Shown here: positions 1-10,228 of the stretch, piece after piece
How the letters are laid out: each line of letters begins with the position of its first letter
Numbering within the stretch: position 1 is the first letter of the stretch
DNA from: Neocallimastix lanati (nom. inval.)
Taxonomy: Eukaryota; Neocallimastigomycota; Neocallimastigomycetes; Neocallimastigales; Neocallimastigaceae
NCBI GenBank assembly: GCA_016946835.1
Contig: JACVTC010000008.1
Span: forward strand, 1,289,001-1,302,500
Direction: 5' to 3'
DNA: 13,500 nucleotides
The notes under the pieces: model-generated
What the model was told of the DNA's origin: nothing
The model's database searches: none
The model's input: only the letters and a program-made list of their open reading frames with translations
Position numbers and translations under genes: made by a program

Positions 1-804
1 TATAAATTTTGAATGTTTTCGATAAGTTGGTTTATGAATATACATATATATTTTTTTAAAAATTAACATTTAATAATGGGAAAGCATTTATAATTGGTGT
101 TTCATATGGATGAACTTTTCTAATGGCTTTTACAGTTTTTTCAAGATTTTCAGCTTTACATATGAATTCAACCTGTAATTCTTTAACTCTGTTAATTTCA
201 TCAGTTGTACCACTATATGGATTTGAACCAACTAAAGGTCTCCAAGTTCCATTTAAAAGGTGATATGTAATACAAGCATCGTAGTTTCCAATATGACCTG
301 CATCAACTTCAATTAAAGCCTTGTGAACTTCATCTAAGTTTTGTTCTGGAATACAAATTTCAATTTTGACAAATTCAGAAGTCATTTTTCTTAATAATTA
401 TTATATAATTAATATTTCTTCTATAATTAATATATTTCTATAATTAAAAAATTAATAAATAATCTGATTTTAAATTGGTTTCGGTACAAAGTGTCTCTTT
501 TTATATTATTTTAAAATGAAATTAAATAAATACCTAAAATATATACATATAAAGTGAATATATCTCTAATACCTAATACTCAAAATATATTCAATATAGC
601 AATTATTCAGTGATCCCAATCATCCAATCATACTTGAAAATATGCAAATGATATCTTGATTATTATATTTATTTATTAATATAATAATATATAATAAATA
701 ATAAAAAAGATCAAAGTTATTCTTCAATAAATAATGAAACTTCTATTATAATCAGAATCTAAAGTAAAAACTATATCATAATAAGGAAATCTAATTGATT
801 AATA
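1..804. repeat. Left arm of a large perfect inverted repeat
   Basis: Each base x in this arm pairs with base 2527-x in the arm at 1723-2526. I compared the non-coding blocks 1-60 and 385-804 with their partners by eye and found no mismatch, and the coding portions encode identical proteins. Identity stops at 804/1723. The outer limit cannot be seen, because the left arm already matches at the first base of the window. The arm holds one complete 109-codon gene plus about 420 bp of its upstream DNA, so promoter and gene were copied together. It could be a recent inverted duplication, a gene-converted palindrome or an assembly artefact. Confidence 0.95.
56..385 (-). CDS. Small YqfO/NIF3-like domain protein, copy 1
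   Basis: This intact 109-codon gene encodes a protein identical to the copy at 2142-2471, read in the opposite direction. It resembles the stand-alone bacterial YqfO-type proteins of about 100 residues, which correspond to the PII/CutA-like domain inserted in NIF3/YqfO proteins. Visible family motifs are GHIGNYDACI (residues 30-39), WRPLVGSNPYSG (48-59) and HPYETP (92-97). The fold is expected to be a ferredoxin-like alpha/beta domain that forms trimers; I see no catalytic residue set or signal peptide, so it is probably cytosolic. No reaction is established for this family, and NIF3 relatives bind metals through a different domain. The ATG has A at -3 and A-rich DNA before it. The stop lies 55 bp from the window edge. 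Two identical copies suggest either doubled dosage or an assembly duplicate. Confidence 0.85.
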   Translation of the reverse strand: MTSEFVKIEICIPEQNLDEVHKALIEVDAGHIGNYDACITYHLLNGTWRPLVGSNPYSGTTDEINRVKELQVEFICKAENLEKTVKAIRKVHPYETPIINAFPLLNVNF

Positions 805-1722
805 TATCATTCCTTTTAAGTTAGGATCAAATTAATAATTAATTTAAAAAATTAGTTTAACAAAAGTTTAGATCAAATTAATAATTAATTCATAAAAATT
901 AGTTTAAAAATCATTAACAAATAATTCGAAACCTATATTCAAGCATTAAAATAAAAATTATTAAATGAGTAGTTATTAGTTAACCAAATTTTAAAATTTA
1001 TTAAATTAATTTTAATTTATAAATGGTAAATATGAAAATAACTTATTTAATAGATTATGTAATATTTTAATGTATTAAATTATTGTATACAAAAACATAC
1101 TAATTGTACTGTAAAAAATTTTATTAACATTTAAAGTTAATCATAAATTATAATGTATTAAAGACATATTAAATAATTTAAAAATTAGAAATAGTTTAGA
1201 ATGTTGTTCTATAATAAAAATAAATTAAACTTTTGATTATTTGAAAGTAGAACTAAAAGAATGACCTTTAAATAAATACTAATATTAATAAACATTTTAT
1301 TATGAAATAAAACAAACTTAACTAATTACTTTTAGCGTTTTTATATTTATTTGAAATTATTAATTATTTTTAAAAAGTTAAATATCAAATGTAACAATTA
1401 ATATATAAATGAAATAATTAAAATTTTTCCTTAAAAATGTTAAATAAATTTAACAATAATATTTTGTATATTCATACTACTTATATCTTTATTTCTATAT
1501 CTACAGATAATAATAATAATAATTCTTAATGTTTATTATTAAGTTTTAAAACTACAAAATTATTAAAAATAAAATATTCATGAATAAATCATTAGCCATC
1601 TTTTAAAATAATTAAATATTATATTAAATTAAATTTTTTAAATTTGGTAAACTAATAATTCGTGACATTATATAATATAAAAAAAAGGTACAAATAGTTT
1701 GTTAATTTTAATAAGGATAAGT
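805..1722. other. Unique spacer between the inverted-repeat arms
   Basis: This 918-bp stretch is almost pure A/T and separates the two divergent gene copies. I see no gene, RNA or conserved motif in it apart from a short tandem repeat near its left edge. The upstream DNA of both genes lies mostly in the arms, so both copies should carry the same core promoter, and the spacer may hold only shared distal sequence. Confidence 0.7.
825..907. repeat. Two-copy tandem repeat, period 46 bp
   Basis: The block starting gatcaaattaataattaat at 825 recurs at 871, followed in both copies by a similar aaaattagttta segment. The second copy is shorter and slightly diverged. It lies just inside the spacer, next to the end of the left arm. 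Confidence 0.7.
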
Positions 1723-2526
1723 TATTAATCAATTAGATTTCCTTATTATGATATAGTTTTTACTTTAGATTCTGATTATAATAGAAGTTTCATTATTTAT
1801 TGAAGAATAACTTTGATCTTTTTTATTATTTATTATATATTATTATATTAATAAATAAATATAATAATCAAGATATCATTTGCATATTTTCAAGTATGAT
1901 TGGATGATTGGGATCACTGAATAATTGCTATATTGAATATATTTTGAGTATTAGGTATTAGAGATATATTCACTTTATATGTATATATTTTAGGTATTTA
2001 TTTAATTTCATTTTAAAATAATATAAAAAGAGACACTTTGTACCGAAACCAATTTAAAATCAGATTATTTATTAATTTTTTAATTATAGAAATATATTAA
2101 TTATAGAAGAAATATTAATTATATAATAATTATTAAGAAAAATGACTTCTGAATTTGTCAAAATTGAAATTTGTATTCCAGAACAAAACTTAGATGAAGT
2201 TCACAAGGCTTTAATTGAAGTTGATGCAGGTCATATTGGAAACTACGATGCTTGTATTACATATCACCTTTTAAATGGAACTTGGAGACCTTTAGTTGGT
2301 TCAAATCCATATAGTGGTACAACTGATGAAATTAACAGAGTTAAAGAATTACAGGTTGAATTCATATGTAAAGCTGAAAATCTTGAAAAAACTGTAAAAG
2401 CCATTAGAAAAGTTCATCCATATGAAACACCAATTATAAATGCTTTCCCATTATTAAATGTTAATTTTTAAAAAAATATATATGTATATTCATAAACCAA
2501 CTTATCGAAAACATTCAAAATTTATA
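1723..2526. repeat. Right arm of the large perfect inverted repeat
   Basis: This is the reverse complement of 1-804 with no difference found. It contains the plus-strand copy of the YqfO-like gene and its upstream DNA. Its outer boundary may lie beyond 2526, since the partner sequence would fall outside the window. Immediately after it come ordinary AT-rich DNA and a run of 21 T (2549-2569). Confidence 0.95.
2142..2471 (+). CDS. Small YqfO/NIF3-like domain protein, copy 2
   Basis: This intact 109-codon gene encodes the same protein as the copy at 56-385. The start is the only in-frame ATG at the beginning of the homology, with an A-rich leader and A at -3, and the stop is TAA. The whole protein is one domain: a first beta strand (FVKIEICIPE, 5-14), a helix (LDEVHKALIEV, 17-27), the glycine motif GHIGNYD (30-36), the WRPLVGS loop (48-54), a second beta-alpha unit (about 70-90) and HPYETP (92-97). 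This order matches bacterial stand-alone YqfO-type proteins, whereas full NIF3 proteins are much longer. No intron is present. Function is unknown; a regulatory or metal-binding role is only a guess from the PII/CutA-like fold. The two copies are head to head, about 1.76 kb apart. Confidence 0.87.
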   Translation: MTSEFVKIEICIPEQNLDEVHKALIEVDAGHIGNYDACITYHLLNGTWRPLVGSNPYSGTTDEINRVKELQVEFICKAENLEKTVKAIRKVHPYETPIINAFPLLNVNF

Positions 2527-3429
2527 AGAATTTATGAATTTTTGTATGTTTTTTTTTTTTTTTTTTTTTAATTATTCTTCATAATGTAAAATTTAAATTT
2601 TAATATAGAACCTTAAAATATTTATAAATGTATTATTTAAAATAAAATGTTTTAAAATGCATAAATAAAAATAAAAGAAACGATAAATAAATAAATAAAA
2701 AAAAACGAATTTGAAGATTTTATTTATACAAGTTATATATAAATTATAATATACTATTATAAATTTATTAAATAAAATCAAAATGAAATATAATTAATTT
2801 TAAATTTTTTTTATTGTTTTATATATTATTTTTATTAATATTATTATGAAAATTTGAATAATTTATTGGTTTGACTTATAAAAAAGAATTTTTCTTTTTT
2901 TATTTAATTATTTCATAATGAGAAACGACAAAAATATGAAGGAACTTTACATAAAAAAATTAATTTAGAAAAAAAAATAATCTATTATAAGTTATTCAGT
3001 ACAGTGAAGAAAATAATATAATTTTTTAATATTAATTTTTTATATATAACTTTTTTTTTTTTTTTGATTTAAATTAAAATAATATTATATGCTATATTAA
3101 AAAAAATTTTTTTTTTAAGCAATTAGCTTTTCAATGAATAGTACTAATCGGTTCATTCAATTTAAATGAATTATTTAAAATTTATTTTAATAAAATATGT
3201 GGCATCAATTAGGGTTTGATTTTTTTTTTTTACAGCTTGAATCATTGCAAACTTTAACGTTATTTATTTGTTCATTTATTAATTTCATGAATATTTTTTT
3301 TTTAAAAAAAGAAAAACATACAATTAATAAAAAAAAAAAATATTATTACTCCAATTAGAGCATAATAATATTTTAAAAAGTAATGTGAAATAGAAATTAA
3401 TATTCAAAATAATGTGTATAAATAAATTC
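2527..3429. other. Intergenic AT-rich DNA downstream of the YqfO-like gene
   Basis: No gene is recognisable here. The stretch has T-runs at 2549-2569 and around 3051-3065, A/T homopolymers and many stop codons in all frames. A slightly more complex patch at about 3119-3260 carries some G/C but no readable product. It would contain the 3' end of the plus-strand YqfO-like transcript. Confidence 0.6.
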
Positions 3430-3535
3430 AGAAAAAAGTTTATATGCAATGAACCTCACCTCCAGAATATAAGATTTCTCTTTAAAGGAATTCTTATTCC
3501 GGATTAAGATTTGAATTGACTATCTGAAAGAAAAT

Positions 3536-3754
3536 ATGGTCTTCTCCTTCGTAGAAATAGATGAAGATCCTGTATTATCATTATGCCTTATCAGTACGAC
3601 GTCAACGCTCTTGGTTAAATTTGGTGTTTTGCAATACCTATCAAATAATAGCTCAAACGAGCTACTTATGATAGGTATTGCCCTTGTTAAGAATTCCGCC
3701 AAGCCCACAATTTTTGGAACAGGTGACTCAGATGAACCTTTGAAAAGTAGTTAA
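3536..3754 (+). CDS. Doubtful hypothetical ORF, 72 codons
   Basis: An ATG-to-TAA frame runs through the GC-richer island. The predicted product has a hydrophobic first half (LSLCLISTTSTLLVKFGVL, about residues 14-32) and a polar end (GTGDSDEPLKSS, 61-72), and I do not recognise it. Codons such as ACG, GCC, CCC and CTC are used here but are rare in the neighbouring sulfhydrylase and hsp60 genes. Much of residues 32-49 comes from one arm and the loop of a hairpin. The opposite strand is also open across the same stretch in the codon-aligned frame but lacks an ATG. It may be a degraded fragment of a longer gene on either strand, or not coding at all. Confidence 0.25.
   Translation: MVFSFVEIDEDPVLSLCLISTTSTLLVKFGVLQYLSNNSSNELLMIGIALVKNSAKPTIFGTGDSDEPLKSS
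3631..3681. repeat. Long hairpin in the GC-richer island
   Basis: Outer arms gcaatacctatc (3631-3642) and gataggtattgc (3670-3681) are perfect 12-bp reverse complements. Inside them tagctc (3649-3654) and gagcta (3659-3664) pair again around the loop aaac. The nested arrangement has mixed base composition, so it is much less likely to be chance than the A/T palindromes elsewhere in the window. It could be an RNA hairpin, a transposon end structure or the scar of a small inverted duplication. Confidence 0.8.
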
Positions 3755-3851
3755 TTATATCATAATAAAAATTAATTAATAAGCCATATTTGATTCAAAG
3801 AATAACGCCAAAATTTTATTAAAGCCCCATCGTGAGATGAAACAGTTACTT

Positions 3852-3873
3852 AATAGAATATTCATATTCTATT
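3852..3873. repeat. Short perfect palindrome with 2-base centre
   Basis: aatagaatat and atattctatt are perfect 10-bp reverse complements around tc. It lies at the right edge of the GC-richer island and may be a chance A/T palindrome. Confidence 0.6.
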
Positions 3874-4175
3874 GGTTTCAATTTAAGAAAAAAAATGTAT
3901 ATAATTAACAAGTTCAAACTTGATATAAACAAGTATATTAAAAACTTCAAACCATAATAATAAAATTATCTACGTTTGTTAAAATAATTTCCATTCAATA
4001 ATATTACCAAATTCTTTATTTTACACCAACTAAATAATTAATATACACAACATATAAAAAATTATTATTAACTATTACAATAAAATGTTTTTATGTTTTC
4101 AATTTTTTTTTTTATTTTATTTCAATAGAATAGTAAATTTTTATATTTTTAACAAAATTTTAAATTTTTTATTTT

Positions 4176-4177
<2 letters not shown>

Positions 4178-4213
<36 letters not shown>
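4178..4213. repeat. Run of 36 T
   Basis: An uninterrupted T tract on the plus strand, which is an A tract on the strand of the sulfhydrylase gene, about 130 bp past its stop codon. Long A/T homopolymers flank most genes in this window and are probably a property of the genome. The exact length is prone to sequencing error. Confidence 0.9.
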
Positions 4214-4217
<4 letters not shown>

Positions 4218-4345
4218 AAATATATATATGTAATACTTTTTTTTTTATAATTTTATTCTATATTAAAATTAATTTTATTATTGATAGTGTTTAATTAAAT
4301 ATTTTATCTATATATAATCAATTCAATTATTATTCATTCCTTTCT

Positions 4346-5707
<1,362 letters not shown>

Positions 5708-6001
5708 TTATCTATTATAAATAATATTATTAAAAATAAAATAAAAAAAAATTAATATTTGTTACTTATTTATAGTTTTTTATTTATTAATTTTAATATA
5801 TTAATATGTTTATTTTAACATATTGATTCTAAAAAGATGATTGATAAAAAATAAAAAAACTTTAATTTTAATTAATTATAATTTAATCTATTAAATAATT
5901 TTATGCCAATTTTTTAAAATTGAATAATATTTTTTAACATTAAATTTTATAAACTAAACTTCGATTTATATTTCTCAATATTTTATTTTTAACAAATTAA
6001 C

Positions 6002-6031
6002 TGTAAAATTTTTTAAAAGAAAAATTTTACA
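6002..6031. repeat. Perfect 12-bp stem-loop upstream of the sulfhydrylase gene
   Basis: tgtaaaattttt (6002-6013) and aaaaattttaca (6020-6031) are exact reverse complements around a 6-base loop. It is about 375 bp upstream of the sulfhydrylase start. Low complexity makes chance likely. Confidence 0.5.
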
Positions 6032-6094
6032 ATATTAGTAAATTTCAACGAATAATATTTAGTTTTTGAAAGGAGATAAATTTACTATTGAAAT

Positions 6095-6201
<107 letters not shown>

Positions 6202-6391
6202 CAAGTAATAACAACTTTATAAGAATATTGGCAAAATTTACAATAATCAATAAATATTATTTATTATACTTATTGGTTTTATATATTTATACAAAAGAAT
6301 TATACAATTTATATACTTTTTTATTGTAATAAATTGTGGCTTATAGATTAATTTATTTTAATGTATTTCAATGAGATTTTTACCGAGTCGC

Positions 6392-6425
6392 ATTTCTCCA
6401 AAGTTATAATTTCTCCAAGTTTTAA
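6392..6425. repeat. 17-bp imperfect tandem repeat
   Basis: atttctccaaagttata is followed at 6409 by the near copy atttctccaagttttaa. It sits in a G/C-containing patch that also has taccgagtcgc (6381-6391). Such short repeats occur in subterminal regions of DNA transposons, but no ends or transposase are visible. Confidence 0.55.
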
Positions 6426-6607
6426 TACGTCTATTACAAAAAATACCAGCATATATATTATTTTTTATTTCATATTTTAAAAAAAATTAAAAATTGTAAA
6501 ACTATTGTTTTAATACTTTTTTTTTTAAAAAATTATTAAAATCATCACTATACAATTAATTATTATCAAATAAATATTTTATCACTATTTTTTAAATAAT
6601 AATAATG

Positions 6608-6609
<2 letters not shown>

Positions 6610-6643
<34 letters not shown>
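6610..6643. repeat. Run of 34 A
   Basis: An uninterrupted A tract within the gene-free stretch. It could be the remnant tail of a retroposed sequence, but the genome has many such runs and no adjacent retroposon was recognised. Confidence 0.9.
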
Positions 6644-6645
<2 letters not shown>

Positions 6646-6675
6646 TTTAAAATATTATCATAAAAATTAATAAAA

Positions 6676-6705
6676 GTGCTTCATTTCGCAGTGCTTTATT
6701 TTGCA
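6676..6705. repeat. 15-bp tandem repeat with only C/T differences
   Basis: gtgcttcatttcgca (6676-6690) is followed directly by gtgctttattttgca (6691-6705). The two differences, at unit positions 7 and 12, are both C in the first copy and T in the second. It is followed by a G/C-containing patch, cgtggccgtg, at about 6721-6730. The origin is unknown. Confidence 0.75.
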
Positions 6706-7114
6706 ATAGCTTTGTAATTTTCGTGGCCGTGTTTACTTTTTATTTTTAATATGGCTTATGAAAATGTTTTATTATTAAATAAATAAAAAAGGTTATAATA
6801 TTTTATTATTAGATACTATTGTTACAATATAATTCAAATAATCTTGAGGCTATAATTATTGTTAAAAGGTTTTTTTATTAAATAATATATGAAAATTCTA
6901 TCATTTTTCATTTATTTTTAAATATCTTTGATTATTAATTACATATAAAAATAACATTATAAAGATTTTGATCTAGAGTTATTATTATAATAAATATAAT
7001 AATTATAACATAATAATAATAACAATACCAAAATAGAAACTTATAATAACTTTATTTTTAACAAAAATAAATTTTTAATAAAACAAATTTTAGAAGTGAA
7101 AAGGCTTTCGTCTT

Positions 7115-7140
7115 GTTTATTATATTTTGTTATAATAAAC
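7115..7140. repeat. 10-bp perfect stem-loop
   Basis: gtttattata (7115-7124) and tataataaac (7131-7140) are exact reverse complements around the 6-base loop ttttgt. It is flanked by more complex sequence (aaggctttcgtcttg before, caggaaagtatg after). No function is assigned. Confidence 0.5.
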
Positions 7141-7582
7141 TCAACAATTTTGATAGGAATCACAGGAAAGTATGATTTTTTTCTAACCTTTAATATTAGC
7201 AATTAGAGCTAGTATTAATATGTTAAAATTATAACGAAATTTCAATTTCAATTTTAATTATATATAAATTTCAAATAATATTTATTATTATTTATTAATA
7301 ATAATGAATACTTATAATTAATTCTTATATTATAAATAATAATTAACTTAGGCCTACTAATTATTTATTGTTAAGAATTATATTATTATAATCACATGAT
7401 TTTCAGTGATAAATTATTTACATATACATTAATTTATGAATATTCAATTAAATAATTATTATAATTAAATCTTATATTAAATATTAAATACTTATTATTA
7501 TCATATTAAATATTCAATTACTACTAATATTTATATTAAAACTTATTCTTTTCTCTATAAAGTATATTATTTTTAATTATAA

Positions 7583-7636
7583 CTTACAAAGTAAAAAAGA
7601 AGAATTATTAAATTCATCTTTTGTGCTCTTTGTAAG
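7583..7636. repeat. 9-bp inverted repeat with a partial third copy
   Basis: cttacaaag (7583-7591) and ctttgtaag (7628-7636) are reverse complements. A related direct copy with a similar following attattaaat appears at 7715-7740. The group may be the remains of a short mobile element. Confidence 0.45.
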
Positions 7637-7989
7637 GTTATTGTGTGTATAAGTGTATTTCGCAATAATTCTATTCTAATAATTCGATACTTATTCTTAT
7701 TAAATAATATTATAAACCCTACAAAGGAAAATTATTAAATATAATATATTTTATATATACAGTGTTTTTTTTTAAATATTATTTTTTTTTTTATAAATTA
7801 ATATTTTATTATTAATTAATTATTGTTAAATTATTGATATTTAGTTCGACATATCAACCTAGTAACGTTAAACTCCAAAATTTTCTATCTTTATTTTGAC
7901 AAATAATTAAAATAAATAATATAAGAAAGATAATTAATTTATTCTTTACCAAAAATGAAATACACTGCTAATTGACTTAATCAATATAG

Positions 7990-8006
7990 AGTTGGAAGTG
8001 CCAACT
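7990..8006. repeat. Small hairpin with G/C stem
   Basis: agttgg and ccaact pair around aagtg. A 7-bp inverted match (acctagt at about 7859, actaggt at about 8003) brackets the region from 7859 to 8009. This is weak evidence for element ends. Confidence 0.4.
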
Positions 8007-8318
8007 AGGTATTTTAGAATTATTAAAAGATGTTAAAATTATTAACACCTATATTATAAAAAATATTTTATTTTCTTTAAAACATTTTTATTTTAACTTT
8101 AATTTAATTATTAATTATTTAATTTTACATTAGAATAATAATAAATTTTAAATATGATTATTAAATAAAAATTAAATATTAGTACTAATCTAAATAATAG
8201 AATTAATATTATATATTAATTATAAAATTTAATAACAAAGAATAATTGAATAATGAAAATATTACATTTATTTATATTTTTCAAAAGAATTAAACAATTT
8301 TGCAATTTAAATAATATA

Positions 8319-8372
8319 AGAAATAAAAATGAATAAAAGAAATAAAAATGAATAGAAGAAATAAAAAAAAGA
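8319..8372. repeat. 19-bp tandem repeat, nearly three copies
   Basis: The unit agaaataaaaatgaata begins at 8319, 8338 and 8357, the last copy degenerating into A-rich DNA. A 12-bp direct repeat, tatttacaagtt, follows at 8378 and 8414. Confidence 0.75.
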
Positions 8373-8485
8373 TTATTTATTTACAAGTTTACTATGACAA
8401 GACCATACAAGGCTATTTACAAGTTAATTTAATAAAGAAAGTTACTTTTAAAATAATTATATACTATTTAAAAATAACTAGAATT

Positions 8486-8497
8486 AAACACGTGTTT
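8486..8497. repeat. Perfect palindrome with CACGTG core
   Basis: aaacacgtgttt is a perfect 12-bp palindrome containing an E-box. In yeasts Cbf1 binds CACGTG at sulfur-assimilation genes, but this site is about 2.9 kb upstream of the sulfhydrylase start, so a regulatory link is speculative. Confidence 0.35.
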
Positions 8498-8952
8498 TTG
8501 TTTAGGTATATATTAAAGAATTAATAATATATAAAGAAAGAATATTTTTATTATGCTTTATAATATTTTCAATAAGTTTTGTTATAAATGATTGTTGATA
8601 ATTTGTTTAGAGTTTTGTTTTTTATTTTATTTATTATTAATTTTTATTATTAATATTTTTATTATAAAGAAATAACTAGAATACTTTAAAGTGGACATTT
8701 ATTTACAATTAAGGCGTAACTTGTTATAAAATTTACTTTTAGCATGAGTTTTTCGATTTTAGGTTGGTATCGAAATATTTTAAAATTAAGTTTTTATTAA
8801 TATAGATTTTTATTAAAAATTTTTTCTAAAAAGTAGAATTTTGAAGAAGAGTTTAATTTAATTTTATTTTAAGTTATGGAAGGCTATCAATTTAATAATT
8901 TGATTTAGTTTTGGATTAGATTAAAGTTATTAATTTTACTAAAATTTGATTT

Positions 8953-8988
8953 ATAATTGATACGTGAAATTTATAAAACATCAATATC
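8953..8988. repeat. Dispersed repeat, copy 1
   Basis: The 13-base word ataattgatacgt followed by tataa and atcaat matches the sequence at 9438-9472 with scattered differences in between. The pair, about 485 bp apart in direct orientation, may be a worn terminal repeat or a shared binding site. Confidence 0.45.
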
Positions 8989-9437
8989 AATATTTATTTT
9001 GTTTTATATAGACAGTAACAGTAGGGAATAATTGACAAATAAAATATTATATAGAATAATATACACAGTAATAATATTCACACTTTAATATTTAATTTTA
9101 TTTATTTATTATCATTCATCAATAAAAATACATTGTTTGTTATTCATCAATATAAAATATTTATAAACTAGTTAAAATATAATAAAATCATTCAATAAAA
9201 TATAATTAATCACTAAAATCTCTCATATTATTAATATAAACTAAATATAAAACTACATTAAACTATACTAATAAACATGTTTATGGGTTAAATTATTAAT
9301 AAAACTAAATTAATAAAAGAACCATTCTTTAAATTATTATTATCTGCTAACTAAATTATTATTAACTAATAATATTTCATTAAATAATGTCTAACCTAAA
9401 TTTCACTAAATTATGGTATTTATGGTGGTATCACATC

Positions 9438-9472
9438 ATAATTGATACGTTATTTCTATAAGTATCAATGTT
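9438..9472. repeat. Dispersed repeat, copy 2, with hairpin
   Basis: This is a diverged direct copy of 8953-8988. Here attgatac (9441-9448) and gtatcaat (9462-9469) form a perfect 8-bp stem. In copy 1 the right arm of the stem is damaged. Confidence 0.45.
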
Positions 9473-9699
9473 TTTGTGGTTAGCAAGATTGTATTAAATA
9501 AAAATATATTCTAATATAAAAATATATAATTACAATACACGTTAATATTAAAACAAAATATAAAAAAAATTATAGTTTTGTCGTTTTATTTATTTATTTA
9601 AATTATTTATGTCGTAATACAAATTTTATAATAAAATGTTATTAAAGATCTTATTAATTATTTATTTCTAACTAACTTATTACTATTAAAATTTTTGAT

Positions 9700-9730
9700 A
9701 AATAAATATATTCCCCAAATATATTTATTT
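9700..9730. repeat. 13-bp perfect A/T stem-loop
   Basis: aaataaatatatt and aatatatttattt are exact reverse complements around cccca. Except for the C-run loop it is pure A/T, so chance is plausible. Confidence 0.4.
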
Positions 9731-10020
9731 TAACCAATTTTATCTCTATTTTTTTCCAAATAAAAAAACCTCCTTTTTTCTTTAAAGAATTATAATAATT
9801 TTTCTTTTATATTTCTAATTTCTAATTTACTATAAATTAAATCCTATTGGCTATTAACTAATTAAATAAATTTAATAATTTTTATATTACTATTTATTAT
9901 TATAATATACATATATAATTTAACTAATTATTTATTATATTTAATTTTATTTCTTGATAATATTCTCTTTTTATTTAAATACTGCATCATAATTTCATTA
10001 TATTTCAAAAAAATACAAAA

Positions 10021-10095
10021 AAGCGAAGTTTGAGAGAAAGTTTCATAATCTTAAGGTCGATTAGTTCGATCCTCATACTAAATTTTTTTTTTTTT
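10021..10095 (+). pseudogene. Degenerate elongator tRNA-Met(CAT)-like relic
   Basis: The segment gtttcataatcttaaggtc (10030-10048) matches the anticodon arm and variable region of eukaryotic elongator tRNA-Met, with CAT as anticodon. It is followed by agttcgatcct, whose gttcgatcc fits the Pol III B box GWTCRANNC. Upstream, agcgaagtttg resembles a worn D arm/A box. A run of 13 T (10083-10095) follows and could be a Pol III terminator. The T stem has one mismatch, the D arm is too short, and no 5' acceptor strand pairs with the 3' side, so it is not a working tRNA. It could be a tRNA pseudogene or the head of a tRNA-derived SINE. Confidence 0.6.
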
Positions 10096-10228
10096 AATTT
10101 TGAGAATAAATCGTTAATGGTCCATTAATGAAATAATAATCATTAAGAAAATTAATGGAATTAAAAATTTTGTATTTCATTACATTTTATATTATATTTT
10201 TTGAAAATAAATGTATTACAAAAATTAA

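Larger units (their letters stand above)
3430..3870. other. GC-richer island of unknown origin
   Basis: The base composition shifts clearly from the surrounding near-pure A/T DNA, most strongly at about 3530-3740. G/C-containing words such as acgacgtcaacgctc and gccaagccc occur here and almost nowhere else in the intergenic DNA. The core is open in two opposite frames: plus 3536-3754, and minus from about 3750 down to 3520. A long hairpin sits in its middle. I recognise no protein family. A mobile-element remnant, an insertion or a non-coding RNA locus are all possible, and nothing in view decides between them. Confidence 0.6.

Noticed and set aside
805-1722. CRISPR array or transposase gene in the inverted-repeat spacer
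   Set aside because: There are no regularly spaced direct repeats beyond one two-copy tandem, and no open frame of useful length.
2593-2781. Minus-strand open frame of 62 codons
   Set aside because: It is a low-complexity Phe/Ile/Tyr product from A/T-rich DNA with no conserved motif.
3520-3708. Minus-strand open frame opposite the 72-codon ORF
   Set aside because: Its apparent start is GTG and no ATG is available. I recognise no family, so it is mentioned only as part of the GC-richer island.
8486-8497. CACGTG as a Cbf1-type control site for the sulfhydrylase gene
   Set aside because: It is 2.9 kb from the start codon and sits inside a self-palindromic A/T context. It is listed only as a palindrome.
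10021-10095. Functional tRNA-Met gene
   Set aside because: The acceptor stem has no 5' strand, the D arm is too short and the T stem has a mismatch, so only a relic is supported.
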